Below, in pieces: positions 40,865-50,446 of a stretch of 64,000 bases of DNA; position 1 is the first letter of the stretch; the number at the start of each line of letters is the position of its first letter. The DNA comes from Methanotrichaceae archaeon (GTDB lineage Archaea > Halobacteriota > Methanosarcinia > Methanotrichales > Methanotrichaceae). The translations under genes and the position numbers were made by a program. The notes beneath the pieces were generated by a model, which was not told where the DNA came from, ran no database searches, and saw only the letters and a program-made list of their open reading frames with translations. Location of the stretch: positions 1-64,000 of the forward strand of contig JABLXE010000006.1 in NCBI GenBank assembly GCA_013178225.1, given 5' to 3'.

Positions 40865-40947
40865 CGCTGGTTGAATGAGATGGACAGCATAAAAGGCTTT
40901 GGAGTTAAGGGGAAAAGTCTTTAGAGTTATTTGCACCACCTGCGTAT
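40865..40947. promoter_or_regulatory. Divergent promoters, both probably leaderless
   Basis: The 83-bp gap has AAAGCCTTTTATGC on the minus strand, centred about 26 nt before ATG 40864, and GGAAAAGTCTTTAGAG on the plus strand, about 25-30 nt before ATG 40948. Neither start codon has a ribosome site. This spacing is that of archaeal leaderless genes. Confidence 0.5.
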
Positions 40948-41541
40948 ATGCTGGAAGAGTTCAGAAGGTACACTTCACTGCAGCGCGATCAGGCCCCGCT
41001 GGTGCATCTATTGATCTATCTCCGCCGGAAAGGGGGGTTTGTGCAGCTCAACCAGATCTGGCGGGAGCTGGGGCCGTCAGGCGGGGGACCGTTCTGGAAC
41101 CAGACCACCATGATCAACAAGCTGGACAAGCTGGAGAGGCTGGAGGTGGTGACGAAAGAGCAGAGGATACTTCCCTCCCCGCGCGCTGAGGCCAAGAAGA
41201 AGACCAACACCTTTTACCGGCTGAGCCCCGCCTCGCCACTATATCCGCACATCTACTCCATGCTCAAGATTTACAAGGGTGAGGATGAAAGCTACTCCTC
41301 AGAGCTGGTGGACCGGCCCCTGGATCATCTCTGCGATCTCTCGGCCCAGTCTTCAGGAGGCGACCCTCTGGTGGAAAGGGAGCTGGCCGCGGCAGTGGAG
41401 CTGATCGGCGAGGTCTTCAACCTGGGGCCGGATGAGGTCCGGAAGATGATAAAGGACCGGATGGTCCGCCGGGGAACGGCCAGACCGCCTCCCAAAGAGG
41501 CCCGGAAGGAGGCCAAGCGGGAAAAGCCCAGGAGCGATTAG
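40948..41541 (+). CDS. Winged-helix DNA-binding protein, 197 aa
   Basis: N-terminal winged helix (VHLLIYLRRKGGFVQLNQIW, RELG, TTMINKLDKLERLEVVTKEQ, with wing TNTFYRLSP), then a helical middle part and a very basic tail (RMVRRGTARPPPKEARKEAK). It is divergent from the GlmU-like gene and convergent with AOR, overlapping AOR by 4 bp at the 3' ends. It may regulate the sugar genes; this is only positional. Confidence 0.72.
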   Translation: MLEEFRRYTSLQRDQAPLVHLLIYLRRKGGFVQLNQIWRELGPSGGGPFWNQTTMINKLDKLERLEVVTKEQRILPSPRAEAKKKTNTFYRLSPASPLYPHIYSMLKIYKGEDESYSSELVDRPLDHLCDLSAQSSGGDPLVERELAAAVELIGEVFNLGPDEVRKMIKDRMVRRGTARPPPKEARKEAKREKPRSD

Positions 41542-43274
41542 CTCCAGCCTCTCTTCTTCCGGTAAAGCCTCAGCATCTCCTGCACGGTCTCAGGAGAGAT
41601 CATGCCGAGAGTGCTCTCCGTCTGGTAGAACCGTTCCGGAATTTTGAACTTCGTCAGGTCGAACCCTTCGCGGGCCTTGTAGCGGTACTTCTCGTCGAAT
41701 ATCTTCCTTCCTAAAGCCTCCAGGTCCTCGTGGCTTCGTGAGATTCCCACGGCATCCAGGGCGTCGATGATATTTTCCTCCGTGTACACGCCTCTGGCAA
41801 AGAGGCAGCCCACCAGGCAGTTGAACACCCCGCGGCTGTCGTCCTCCTTGATGATCGCCTCCACCATGGTCTCGGGGTCCATGGGCTTCTTGGCCGCCTT
41901 CTGGTCGATGCTGTAGCCGGCATTGTCCAGATGAGAATGTCTGACTCCTACCAGCTGGCCGATGATCGAAGAGGGACCGGTGTGGTAGCCCGACACCTCA
42001 TTTTTGGCAAGCGCCATGGCGAAGTCCCGGCCTCCGTACCTGTGAGAGGCGTAATCTGCGCCGCGGGCCAGGACGGAGTAGAACTCGTTGGGGGCCCTCA
42101 CAATGTTCTCCAGGGCGGCGGCGTATGAGGCCACATCGTCCCACTTGAGGTCGAGTCCTAGGGTCTCCTCCGGCGTGATCAGCTTCTTTTCCAGGGCTTC
42201 GGTAGCCCAGCTCAGCACCACTCCGGAGGACATGACGTCCAGCCCCAGCCTCTCGCAGGAGTCGATCAGCTGCAGCACCCCTTCGGCGGAGGTGATGCCC
42301 AGGTTGGAGCCCAGGGAGTAGATGGGCTCGAAGTCGTAGGATACCTTCCTCACCTCGAACTCGTGGTGCGGGGAGAAGGCTGTTTTGAGGGAGGCGATGT
42401 GCACGCAGCCGATGGGGCAGCCGGCGCACGACATCCTGCGGATGAGATACTGATCGGCAAACATCTCCCCGCTGATCTTCTCGGCCTCTGGAAAGCTGGA
42501 GAGCTGGAAGTTCTTGGTGGGAAGGCCCTTCAACCAGTTGAGGACGTTGATATTCACAGACGTGCCGAGGTCGTGGTATTTCGCCATCACGTCCGTCTTT
42601 ACGGTGGTGTCGTACAGGCGGTTATAGACCTCCCGGTACTTCTTGATGTCCGGCACTTCCACGTGCTCGGTCCCGGAGATCACCAGTGCCTTGAGGTTCT
42701 TGGAGCCGAAGACGGCACCAAGGCCGAGGCGTCCGAAGTGCCGGTAAGTGTCGACCACCACTCCCGCGTACCTCACCATCCTCTCGCCGCCGGGACCGAT
42801 GCGAATTATGCTGCGGCGGCCCACCCCCGGCTCGTGCTCGCGCAGTATCATCCCGGTGGTCTGGGCATCTATTCCCCAGATGGAGGTGGCGTCCTTGATG
42901 CGCACGTCGCCATCGTTTATGGAGATGTAGCAGGGACGTTCAGCCCTTCCACGGATCAGGATGGCCTCGTGGCCCGCGAACCTCATGGCCAGGTGCAGCC
43001 TTCCACCGGCATAGGATTCGCCCAGCTCCCCGGTAAGCGGCGATTTGAAGGTGGCCACGGTCTTGGTGGCCACGGGGAAGAGGGCGTTCAAGGGGCCGAT
43101 TGAGAATATAATAGGCGCCTCTGGGGAGAGGGGTTCCATCCCGGCAGAGCTCTCCTCGGAAAGAAGCCTGATGCCCACGCCGGTTCCGCCCATCCACTCC
43201 TCGAAGAGATCATGGCTGTCCTGAACATAACTCTCCTGTTTCGAGAGGTCTACGTACAGCACTTTTCGCAGCAT
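41538..43274 (-). CDS. Tungsten-containing aldehyde:ferredoxin oxidoreductase
   Basis: 578 residues, normal length for the AOR family: start MLRKVLYVDLSKQESYVQDS, AGGRLHLAMRFAGHEAILIR, the 4Fe-4S ligands in MSCAGCPIGC and NCLVGC, and GLGAVFGSKNLKALVISG for tungstopterin binding. It oxidises an aldehyde to the acid and reduces ferredoxin. It starts on the last base of the polyferredoxin gene, so the two are cotranscribed. In a methanogen it could detoxify aldehydes or serve amino-acid-derived aldehydes; the substrate is not known. Confidence 0.93.
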   Translation of the reverse strand: MLRKVLYVDLSKQESYVQDSHDLFEEWMGGTGVGIRLLSEESSAGMEPLSPEAPIIFSIGPLNALFPVATKTVATFKSPLTGELGESYAGGRLHLAMRFAGHEAILIRGRAERPCYISINDGDVRIKDATSIWGIDAQTTGMILREHEPGVGRRSIIRIGPGGERMVRYAGVVVDTYRHFGRLGLGAVFGSKNLKALVISGTEHVEVPDIKKYREVYNRLYDTTVKTDVMAKYHDLGTSVNINVLNWLKGLPTKNFQLSSFPEAEKISGEMFADQYLIRRMSCAGCPIGCVHIASLKTAFSPHHEFEVRKVSYDFEPIYSLGSNLGITSAEGVLQLIDSCERLGLDVMSSGVVLSWATEALEKKLITPEETLGLDLKWDDVASYAAALENIVRAPNEFYSVLARGADYASHRYGGRDFAMALAKNEVSGYHTGPSSIIGQLVGVRHSHLDNAGYSIDQKAAKKPMDPETMVEAIIKEDDSRGVFNCLVGCLFARGVYTEENIIDALDAVGISRSHEDLEALGRKIFDEKYRYKAREGFDLTKFKIPERFYQTESTLGMISPETVQEMLRLYRKKRGWS

Positions 43275-43756
43275 CAGCTCTCCACCTCCTCAAGCTCCAG
43301 CACTCCATGCGGGCAGAAGGCCGCGCATGCTCCGCAGTGTATGCATTTAATGGGCTTCTTCTCCTTTCCGAGGGTCACGGCTCCGATCAGACAGGCCTCT
43401 TCGCATTTTCCGCAGCTTGTGCACAGGTCCTCGTGGAATACCACCCTCCCGTTGGGCTTGATCTCCAGCGCACCGGTGGGGCAGGCCCTGGCGCAGGGGG
43501 CGTCCTCGCAGCCGCGGCAAACCACCACCACGAAGTCGCCTTCGATCCCGCCCCGGGTTTGAACTTTGATGGCACTGTCCTGCAGGGAGACGGTCCCCCT
43601 GCGGATGCGGCTGCAGGCGAACATGCAGCCCAGACATCCAATGCAGCGCTCGGGGTGAGCAACCTTGAGCCTGCGTCTTTTCTTGGGTCCGTGCGGATCC
43701 GTCTCCTTGGGCTTCGCCCCGGAAACGGGCTGATCTAAAATTGCGGTCTCAGGCAT
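43274..43756 (-). CDS. Polyferredoxin (four 4Fe-4S clusters), partner of AOR
   Basis: 160 residues of HycB/DmsB type: CIGCLGCMFACS, CRGCEDAPCARACPTGA, CTSCGKCEEACLIGA and CIHCGACAAFCPHGV supply sixteen cysteines for four clusters. I chose ATG 43756, 8 nt after AGGAGATCT; a GTG two codons up is also open. It probably passes electrons between AOR and soluble ferredoxin. Confidence 0.9.
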   Translation of the reverse strand: MPETAILDQPVSGAKPKETDPHGPKKRRRLKVAHPERCIGCLGCMFACSRIRRGTVSLQDSAIKVQTRGGIEGDFVVVVCRGCEDAPCARACPTGALEIKPNGRVVFHEDLCTSCGKCEEACLIGAVTLGKEKKPIKCIHCGACAAFCPHGVLELEEVES

Positions 43757-43817
43757 CCCCACTCAGATCTCCTGTCTCTTGCCAAGAATATGGGATGAAA
43801 AACTATAAAAAAGCTAC

Positions 43818-43836
43818 AGGCCTCGCGGGGAGGCCT
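43818..43836 (-). terminator. Hairpin terminator of the FBP aldolase/phosphatase gene
   Basis: AGGCCT at each side of a short GC loop (about 43818-43836), read on the minus strand as GGCCTCCCCGCGAGGCC, followed after TGTAGC by TTTTTT. It lies 10 bp after the fbp stop and before the polyferredoxin promoter TTTTTTATAG. Confidence 0.65.
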
Positions 43837-43845
43837 TAAATTAAC

Positions 43846-44961
43846 TCATTCAGCATCCACAAACCTGTCGCCCAGGCACTTCATGACATGGGGAAGGGTG
43901 GTGTACTCCATGTCCTCCATGGGCAGGCGGTGCGGCTCGAAGGGCCCGTGGCCTCTCATGTACTCGGTGATCTCCAGAGCCCTTCTGCGGGCCAGGTCGA
44001 AAGCCGGGTCCCGGAACAGGTCGGCAGGTCCCACAAATTGGCCGTAGGCCAGCTGAAATCCGGCTGCGGTCACGCGAGGCGGACCGTCGAACCTGGTGGG
44101 ATGGGCGTCCTCAAAAGAGCAGGGCATGAGCGGACCGTTGTGGCTGCCCCTCATCCATCCGCTCACCAGGTGGCTCATGCCGAAGGGCTCCAGAACCTCT
44201 CCTAGCGCCGGCAGGCCGGACTGAGACCTGACCAGGGCCACAGGGTCGTCTTTTCCCACGTAAGTTCCGGCGGTCTGGAAGAGCTTCTCGGTGCTGACCA
44301 CGGCTACTGCCTCCTCTTCGGGAAGCTTGGAGCCGGTCTTGGGATAGACCCTCTTTATTACATAGCGGGACTTGGCGCCGATTAAAGCCAGGATGTCGTA
44401 CAGCTCCTCCGGGGCCTTCATGAACACCTTCTTGTGCTCCATTATGTCCCAGATCTCGAAGACGAATCCGCTATGACAGGCCGGGTCGATCACCAGGCCG
44501 GCGCTATTGAACGGATCGGCGAAGATCTTGAAGATGGGCAGGTTGAAGGCCCCAGGCTCGGTCTTGTCCATCATAAAGGCCACGAAGGGCTCTGAAGTCC
44601 TCTCCGTGAACTCCATCTCGGCTACCCCCGGCCCCAGTCCCCTGATGTTTCCGGAGAAGGCATCGGCGAGGAGGTCCTGGCCTGCTCCGTACAGCTTGAG
44701 CTTCTTGGCGACTTCGGTCGCCTCTTCGAAGCACTCCCAGGCGATGGCATGTATCTCGCCGCTGTCGCAGCCCTTTTTATGGCTCATCAGCAGTTCCAGA
44801 TCGTCGCCGCAGGACATCACCCTAAAGTCTATCAGAGCGCCGGCCTTCTTGACCAAATCCAGGTGCGATTCTGCCGTCTCTATCAGAGCGGGGTGGACTG
44901 AAGAGTGTCCTGGAAACCCGCCTACATCGGCCTTAATTAAGCTGACAGTTATCTTGGTCAT
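43846..44961 (-). CDS. fbp: Fructose-1,6-bisphosphate aldolase/phosphatase
   Basis: 371 residues, the expected length for the archaeal bifunctional FBPA/ase. It has KADVGGFPGHSSVHP near the start, which supplies metal ligands, plus YGAGQDLLADAFSGNIRG, MDKTEPGAFNLPIFKIFADP and GYFQ-like LAYGQFVGPADLF near the end. It joins dihydroxyacetone-P and glyceraldehyde-3-P and dephosphorylates the product to fructose-6-phosphate. This is the gluconeogenic source of the fructose-6-phosphate used by GlmS. GGGATC precedes the ATG. Confidence 0.96.
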   Translation of the reverse strand: MTKITVSLIKADVGGFPGHSSVHPALIETAESHLDLVKKAGALIDFRVMSCGDDLELLMSHKKGCDSGEIHAIAWECFEEATEVAKKLKLYGAGQDLLADAFSGNIRGLGPGVAEMEFTERTSEPFVAFMMDKTEPGAFNLPIFKIFADPFNSAGLVIDPACHSGFVFEIWDIMEHKKVFMKAPEELYDILALIGAKSRYVIKRVYPKTGSKLPEEEAVAVVSTEKLFQTAGTYVGKDDPVALVRSQSGLPALGEVLEPFGMSHLVSGWMRGSHNGPLMPCSFEDAHPTRFDGPPRVTAAGFQLAYGQFVGPADLFRDPAFDLARRRALEITEYMRGHGPFEPHRLPMEDMEYTTLPHVMKCLGDRFVDAE

Positions 44962-45880
44962 CTAGATCCCGTTACCTAATGCCACTCGTGAGTATGATTC
45001 TTGGCACCTATCCTCAATTCATTTTCGTATTTACCGTTTTTGCAGTTCTCCAAAGACCTGCGCCTGAGGTAGAGCGCCTCCGGTGACAACCGCTTGCGGG
45101 ACAATTCAATCAACAGAGGTAAGGTGTCTTAATTGTCCGTTATCATGCCCCCTCAGGATCTCCATTTCCTGCAGAGCGCCAACCTCGCTTGGGCGGGATC
45201 GAAGCGTTAGCGCGGAGTTCCCACTGCTCCAGGCTGGCGGTACGCGGGGTCTTGAGCCTCTTCTGCTGCCTGGCCGATGGAAAATTGGGGGGCTGGAAAA
45301 TAGGGGTTCTATCTTTTGCAGCCGGGAATCCTTCCTCAGACCTCTTAAATCTGTGAGAAACTGATATCGGTGATAAACTGATCAACCACCTTTCGCCTGC
45401 ACGTCGTCAATTCTTTTCTCGCTCCTGGCCGTGCTTGACCTTGGGGGCAAGAGGGGTCATGCATCCTGAGCCGGGATCTCCGCCAGGGTCATTTCAGGCG
45501 TCAACTGATGTCCGGGATCAGGCTCAAAAATTAATATCATAAAAAAGATTTTTTAGATATTATATCATTGAAATGAGAGGGGGTCGCCCTTTGGATGTGA
45601 TGAATGCATCCTGTTTGGAATCCGGAATTATAGACACAAGAGGGCCTAAATGAAGGTATTTAATCTAAAATAATTGTAATAGATCACGGATGTCGGCTAA
45701 CAGTCTTAAAATTATTTGATTATTGGATTGCAGGTCGAAAATGGTCTCTATTGATGAGACAAAACCGAAGAGTTTATATTGGTAGATGAGGATGGAAGTG
45801 AACGTTTATCACGAGCCAAAGTGATGTAGCGCTGTTTGAAAACAGAAGAGGTGTAGAGAGGGAATATGTAGAGGGATCAG
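44962..45880. promoter_or_regulatory. Intergenic region with the ATP synthase operon promoter
   Basis: No gene in 44962-45760; a GAGCC...GGCTC inverted pair stands at about 45470 and 45527. The promoter ACAAAACCGAAGAGTTTATATT at about 45760-45780 has BRE (ACCGAAG) and TATA (TTTATATT). Transcription should begin near 45805, leaving a leader of about 75 nt before ahaH, with GAGGGATC as ribosome site. Confidence 0.6.
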
Positions 45881-46207
45881 ATGGCTAGAGACGATATCTT
45901 ATCGAGAATCAAATCGGCGGAGGCTGATGCCAAGGTTGCAGTCCAGCGAGCCTTGGAGGAGAAGGATAAAAAGATAGCCGATGCCACAAGCGAAGCAGCG
46001 AACATCGTCAAGACTGCAGAAGCCGAAGCTCAGGAGTACTATGAGAAGAGCGTAGCCAAGGCTGAAGCCGACGTTAAAGCCAAGAAGCAGACGATAATTT
46101 CGAGCGGTTCGAAGAATGTCAATTCCATGGCCAGCAGTGCTGGCGCTAAGCTGGACAAGGCCGTTGAATATCTATTAAAGGAGTTTATGGGGTTATTACA
46201 TGCTTAG
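45881..46207 (+). CDS. ahaH: A-type ATP synthase subunit H
   Basis: 108 residues, almost wholly one coiled coil (DILSRIKSAEADAKVAVQRA, then EEKDKKIADATSEAANIVKT). It is a peripheral-stalk subunit that pairs with E in the archaeal A1A0 enzyme. It is the first gene of the ten-gene operon. The C-terminal LKEFMGLLHA is typical. It overlaps ahaI by 8 bp. Confidence 0.93.
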   Translation: MARDDILSRIKSAEADAKVAVQRALEEKDKKIADATSEAANIVKTAEAEAQEYYEKSVAKAEADVKAKKQTIISSGSKNVNSMASSAGAKLDKAVEYLLKEFMGLLHA

Positions 46208-48233
46208 ACCCGAAAAGATGAGTCGCGTTGTCGTCGCCGGGTCAAAGGACGTAATTGCACCTGTTATAGAAAAGCTGCACGAGTTGCGCCTGTTACATAT
46301 AGTCAACTATAACGGCAGCCAGCCAGATTTCGCGCTGGGAAAGCCTATCGGCAAAGCAAAGGAGTATTCAGAGGATCTGATTAAGCTCAGGTCCATGGCC
46401 AGGTACCTCGACGTCAAGTCGAAGGCACCGGAAGTCACCTATTCTGAGTCCCAGATCTTGTCTCAAACGGACAACCTCTTAAACAACGTCAATAACGATG
46501 TAACCTCTGCTTTTGAGAGGATCACGGTCATTGAAGCTGAGGTCAAGTCCAAGCAGGATCAAATCAATGCCTTAAAGCCATTGGCAGCCTTGCCGTTGCC
46601 CCTGGAAGCATATTACGGCTATGAGTCCCTGGCAGTCTTCGTAGGAACTGCGGCTTCAGCTGTGGATGCGGATGTAGCAAAAGCCTCCCCGGTGAATGAG
46701 ATCTACACTGGGACCGCCAAGAATGCGAATCTTGTGGCGGTGTTTGTGCCGGCCGATAAGGCTGAGCAGGTTTCGGCTGCTCTTTCGGAGCACGGATTTT
46801 CCGAGACATCCGTTCCCAGGCTGGAAGGATCAGTAGACTCTGCGGTATCTTCCTTGGAGGCGGGCATCAAGAACTTGGAGGGCGAGAAGGCTCCTCTCCA
46901 GAAGAAGCTCGCCGATATGAGAAAACAGTATGAGGATTTGATACTGGCTACCGATGAGTACCTATCGGTGCAGACCTCAAAGACCGAGGCTCCTCTCAGA
47001 TTTGCCGAGACGGACAACGCCTTTGTCATTGACGGCTGGGTTCCAACGGATCAGTTCAACAGGCTCAAGAGCGAACTTGAGAGCGCAGCAGGTGGCAAGA
47101 TAGAGGTCCAGAAGCTCGACGACAAAGAGGCAGACGCTCTGGTAGGGCACGGAGAGGATGTACCGAGCAAGATCAACAATCCGAGCATCGTTAAGCCTTA
47201 TGAGCTCATCACCCGACTTTTCGCCATTCCCGAGTACAAGGAATTCGATCCATCGTTGCTGATATTCGTGTTCTTCCCCATAATGTTCGGCTTAATTCTG
47301 GGAGACATCGGATACGGCGTGATGATCTTCATCGCACTGATGCTTCTCAAGAAGAAGTTCAGAACTCCGGGATGGCAGCAGCTGATCAACATCGTGTTGA
47401 TAGCCAGCATATGGGCGATCATCTTCGGATTCCTGTTCGGCGAGATCTTCGGTCCGCTGGGACTTTGGGGCTATATGTTCGGCAATCTGCCGCACCATGA
47501 GATTCTAATGCTGGAAGAAGAGGGAATGTTCTTCGGCGAAGGTGTCTTCGGATCTCTGGGCAGGCTTGGGCCCCTGGGCGTCTTCCCGCTGTACAGGCTG
47601 GCAACTAATGCTGTTCTGCTGTTGATCGGTATCAGTATCTTCATAGGTGTTGTCCACTGTGGTCTGGGCTCAATTCTGGGCATCAAGACCGAGCTAGCCT
47701 ATGGAGAGAAGAAGCACGCCTATTTCGAGCGGCTTCCGGTATTGATCTTCCAGGTGTTCTTCGCACTGACTCTCCTGGGACTGGTCATGGGTCAGATGAT
47801 GATGGTTTATCTGGGCGGATTGCTGATCCTGGTATCCATTGTCATGCTGGTGATGGGACCGGAAGGTGCCATGGGTGCCACTCACATACCGTTCTATGTG
47901 AGCAACCTGATATCCTATCTGAGGCTGCTGGCCATTGGCCTGGCTTCGGTCGGACTGGCCTTTGCGGCCAATCAGCTGGCGTTCTATGTCATCATGCCCA
48001 TGCTGAGCGGTGGTGCGCATAACAGCGCAGACTTTTCGATCATTGCGATCGTGGTCGGCATAATTGTGCTGACTGTAGTGCATTTCATCAACATGCTGCT
48101 GGGAATTTTGTCTCCGTTCATGCATCCTCTCAGGTTGCATTATGTGGAGATGTTCACCAAGTTCTACAGCGCGCATGGCGGTGGAGTTGAGTATGCTCCC
48201 TTCGGACATGTCCGGAGGTTCTTGAAGGTATAA
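46200..48233 (+). CDS. ahaI: A-type ATP synthase subunit I (stator membrane subunit a)
   Basis: 677 residues. The cytoplasmic N-terminal half (to about 330) is alpha/beta with coiled coils. The C-terminal half has eight TM segments (LLIFVFFPIMFGLILGDIGY, AIIFGFLFGEIFGPLGLWGY, LIFQVFFALTLLGLVMG), including PFYVSNLISYLRLLAIGLAS with the essential arginine of the ion channel (ISYLRLLAIGLA). It forms the half channels next to the K ring. Confidence 0.97.
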   Translation: MLRPEKMSRVVVAGSKDVIAPVIEKLHELRLLHIVNYNGSQPDFALGKPIGKAKEYSEDLIKLRSMARYLDVKSKAPEVTYSESQILSQTDNLLNNVNNDVTSAFERITVIEAEVKSKQDQINALKPLAALPLPLEAYYGYESLAVFVGTAASAVDADVAKASPVNEIYTGTAKNANLVAVFVPADKAEQVSAALSEHGFSETSVPRLEGSVDSAVSSLEAGIKNLEGEKAPLQKKLADMRKQYEDLILATDEYLSVQTSKTEAPLRFAETDNAFVIDGWVPTDQFNRLKSELESAAGGKIEVQKLDDKEADALVGHGEDVPSKINNPSIVKPYELITRLFAIPEYKEFDPSLLIFVFFPIMFGLILGDIGYGVMIFIALMLLKKKFRTPGWQQLINIVLIASIWAIIFGFLFGEIFGPLGLWGYMFGNLPHHEILMLEEEGMFFGEGVFGSLGRLGPLGVFPLYRLATNAVLLLIGISIFIGVVHCGLGSILGIKTELAYGEKKHAYFERLPVLIFQVFFALTLLGLVMGQMMMVYLGGLLILVSIVMLVMGPEGAMGATHIPFYVSNLISYLRLLAIGLASVGLAFAANQLAFYVIMPMLSGGAHNSADFSIIAIVVGIIVLTVVHFINMLLGILSPFMHPLRLHYVEMFTKFYSAHGGGVEYAPFGHVRRFLKV

Positions 48234-48262
48234 AGCTAATTAGAAAAGGAGGATTGAGGAAA

Positions 48263-48520
48263 ATGGTAGTAGCTGAAATCATTGACGGTGGAATACTGTA
48301 CGGACTTATAGCTGTGGGCGCTGGCCTGGCTACCGGCTTAGCCGGTATCGGTGCAGGCGTTGGTGAGCAGGGCATCGGCGCGGCTGTCGTGGGTGTCGTG
48401 GCTGAGGAACCCGGATTCCTGGGTAAGGGTCTGTTCCTCATGCTGCTGCCTGAGACACTCATCATCTTCGGACTTGCCGTATCTCTGATCCTCATGTTCG
48501 CCTGGACACCTTTCGCTTAA
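48263..48520 (+). CDS. ahaK: A-type ATP synthase subunit K (c-ring proteolipid)
   Basis: 85 residues, two TM helices: ILYGLIAVGAGLATGLAGIG and FLMLLPETLIIFGLAVSLIL, with the ion-binding glutamate in LPETLIIFG. ATG 48263 follows GGAGGATTGAGGAAA; the TTG three codons up is too close to the site. One hairpin per monomer, so the ring is of the simple type. The sequence alone does not decide H+ against Na+. Confidence 0.95.
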   Translation: MVVAEIIDGGILYGLIAVGAGLATGLAGIGAGVGEQGIGAAVVGVVAEEPGFLGKGLFLMLLPETLIIFGLAVSLILMFAWTPFA

Positions 48521-48543
48521 GCACGCGTTGCGGGTGAGAGGCA

Positions 48544-49092
48544 ATGGCACTAGATGCAGTGGTTGAGTCAATACTTGCAACCAGCAAGGACAAGGTCTCT
48601 CAGGTCAACTCTGAGACCGACCAAGAGGTTGCAAGGATACTCAATGAAGCTAGGGAACGTGCCGCAGAGATAAAGTCCAGGAAACAGACTGAGGTTGGAC
48701 ACGCTACAGAGGCTATTGAGCGAAGGGAGATCTCCAGCGCAAACCTCGAGGTCAAGAGGGAAGAGCTGAATGTGCACAAGGATCTCCTGGAGAAGGCCCG
48801 GGTCAAGCTTATCGAAAAGGTAGGCAACCTTCCCAAGAAGGATAACGAGGCCATGCTCAAGAAGCTTCTCGAGCCCTACGATCTCAAGGATATGAAGGTC
48901 TACTCCAATAAGAAGGATCAGGCCTTCGTATCCTCTCTCGCCCCCAATTTTGGCGGGAACCTGGACGTCTTGGGCGGTGTGGTAGTCGAGAGCAAAGACG
49001 GCGCTTTGCGCTACGATTTAACCTATGAAACTCTTGCACGTGAGGTCTTCAACAGCAAGATGAAAGAGGTCTCGAAACTCTTGTTCGGGTGA
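48544..49092 (+). CDS. ahaE: A-type ATP synthase subunit E
   Basis: 182 residues: N-terminal coiled coil ([20 protein letters not shown]) and globular C-terminal domain ending [16 protein letters not shown] then LLFG, normal for the peripheral-stalk E subunit that pairs with H. Ribosome site GGTGAGAGG. Confidence 0.95.
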   Translation: MALDAVVESILATSKDKVSQVNSETDQEVARILNEARERAAEIKSRKQTEVGHATEAIERREISSANLEVKREELNVHKDLLEKARVKLIEKVGNLPKKDNEAMLKKLLEPYDLKDMKVYSNKKDQAFVSSLAPNFGGNLDVLGGVVVESKDGALRYDLTYETLAREVFNSKMKEVSKLLFG

Positions 49093-49097
49093 GGACG

Positions 49098-50147
49098 ATG
49101 CCGGTATTACGTTTGCCGAAGTTCGGAAAACCGGTGAAGTACGCTTACATCACGGGCAGGGTCCGGGCGATGAAGACCAAGCTCATTCCTGCGGAGATGT
49201 ATCCGCGGATGATGAGCATGGATATATCGGAGATCGCCAGGTATCTGGAAGAGACCCAGTATAAGGACGAGATCGATGCGCTCTCCAAGGACTACTCGGG
49301 CACTGAGCTGATCGAGCATGCCACCTTTTCCAATTTGGCGAAGACCTATAGAAAGCTGGGAGAGGTTGCCATCGATGAGCCTCGGTTCTTGATACTGGAA
49401 TATCTGCGGCGCTGGGACATATGGAACATCAAAACTGTCCTCCGCGGAAAGTTCTACGGGGCCAGCGATGCTGAGATCATGAAGTACCTGGTACCTGCGG
49501 GCGAGCTGGATGTGGAGTTCCTTGATGGTCTCACCAAGAAGGACTCCATACAGGATGTCATCTCAGCATTCGATGGCACAGACTACGCCAGCGCGCTCTC
49601 TCAGTACGATGGCAAGAGTCTGGCCACAGAGGAGAATGCCCTCGACAAGCTCTATTACTTCAGAATGGAGCGTGCGGTGGGCGGAACCCTCTCCGTTGGC
49701 GGCGGCCTGCTCCTGAAATACGTAAGAAGGGAGATCGATATCAGAAATCTGATAACTCTCTTCCGTATGAACCGGGCGGGTGTCGAGGCCAATATCATCC
49801 AGGATAACCTGATACCTGGAGGAAAGCTCCACGATGAGCTGAGCCGCATGGCCGGCCAGCCGTTCGGCGAGTTCCTCCGCAGCCTTGAAGGCTATCCGTT
49901 CTGGTCCTCGATATCGGATATCGCCACGGCCGATGTCCAAGAGATAAGCAGGATCGAAGCCAGGCTGAAAGCGTATCTCATCAGGTATGCATGGGCTCTT
50001 TCCAACTATCATCCGTTATCTATCCTGCCTGTGCTCGGCTACATGGTGAGCAAGGAGACTGAGGTTTCCAATATCAGGAAGATCGTTCGAGGAAAAGAAG
50101 CCGGACTTCCTGCAGAGCTCATTGAGGAGCAAGTGGTGGTGGCTTAA
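49098..50147 (+). CDS. ahaC: A-type ATP synthase subunit C (central-stalk d-like)
   Basis: 349 residues from ATG 49098 (GGGTGAGG ahead, overlapping the ahaE stop); a GTG three codons up is open too. An all-helical funnel protein: [80 protein letters not shown]. It couples the rotor ring to the D/F shaft. Confidence 0.95.
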   Translation: MPVLRLPKFGKPVKYAYITGRVRAMKTKLIPAEMYPRMMSMDISEIARYLEETQYKDEIDALSKDYSGTELIEHATFSNLAKTYRKLGEVAIDEPRFLILEYLRRWDIWNIKTVLRGKFYGASDAEIMKYLVPAGELDVEFLDGLTKKDSIQDVISAFDGTDYASALSQYDGKSLATEENALDKLYYFRMERAVGGTLSVGGGLLLKYVRREIDIRNLITLFRMNRAGVEANIIQDNLIPGGKLHDELSRMAGQPFGEFLRSLEGYPFWSSISDIATADVQEISRIEARLKAYLIRYAWALSNYHPLSILPVLGYMVSKETEVSNIRKIVRGKEAGLPAELIEEQVVVA

Positions 50148-50446
50148 TGGAGATTGCCTTTGTAGGAGGCGGGGAAACCGTCCTCGGATTCAATCTGGCA
50201 GGCATCAAGAAATCGTATGCCGCTAACACTGAAGAGGAACTGGTCTCTAAGATCAACGATGTCATGGCGGACTCCAATGTCGGCATATTGGTGCTCAAGC
50301 AATCTGACTGGAACAGGTTGCCCAAGAGGCTGCAGGAACAGCTTTCTGAATCTGTAAAGCCGACTGTTATATCCATCGGAACCGAGCAAAGCACTGAGAT
50401 GAGAGAGAAGATTAAAAGGGCAATAGGTGTCGATTTATGGAAGTAG
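50147..50446 (+). CDS. ahaF: A-type ATP synthase subunit F
   Basis: 99 residues of CheY-like fold: [20 protein letters not shown], then [20 protein letters not shown] and the helical tail AIGVDLWK. It is a rotor subunit that binds D. It shares one base with the ahaC stop and overlaps ahaA by 10 bp. Confidence 0.94.
   Translation: MEIAFVGGGETVLGFNLAGIKKSYAANTEEELVSKINDVMADSNVGILVLKQSDWNRLPKRLQEQLSESVKPTVISIGTEQSTEMREKIKRAIGVDLWK

Noticed and set aside
45060-45120. tRNA-like stretch (GGTAGAGCGCC...)
   Set aside because: No acceptor stem, anticodon stem or T-loop (GTTCRA) can be paired around it.
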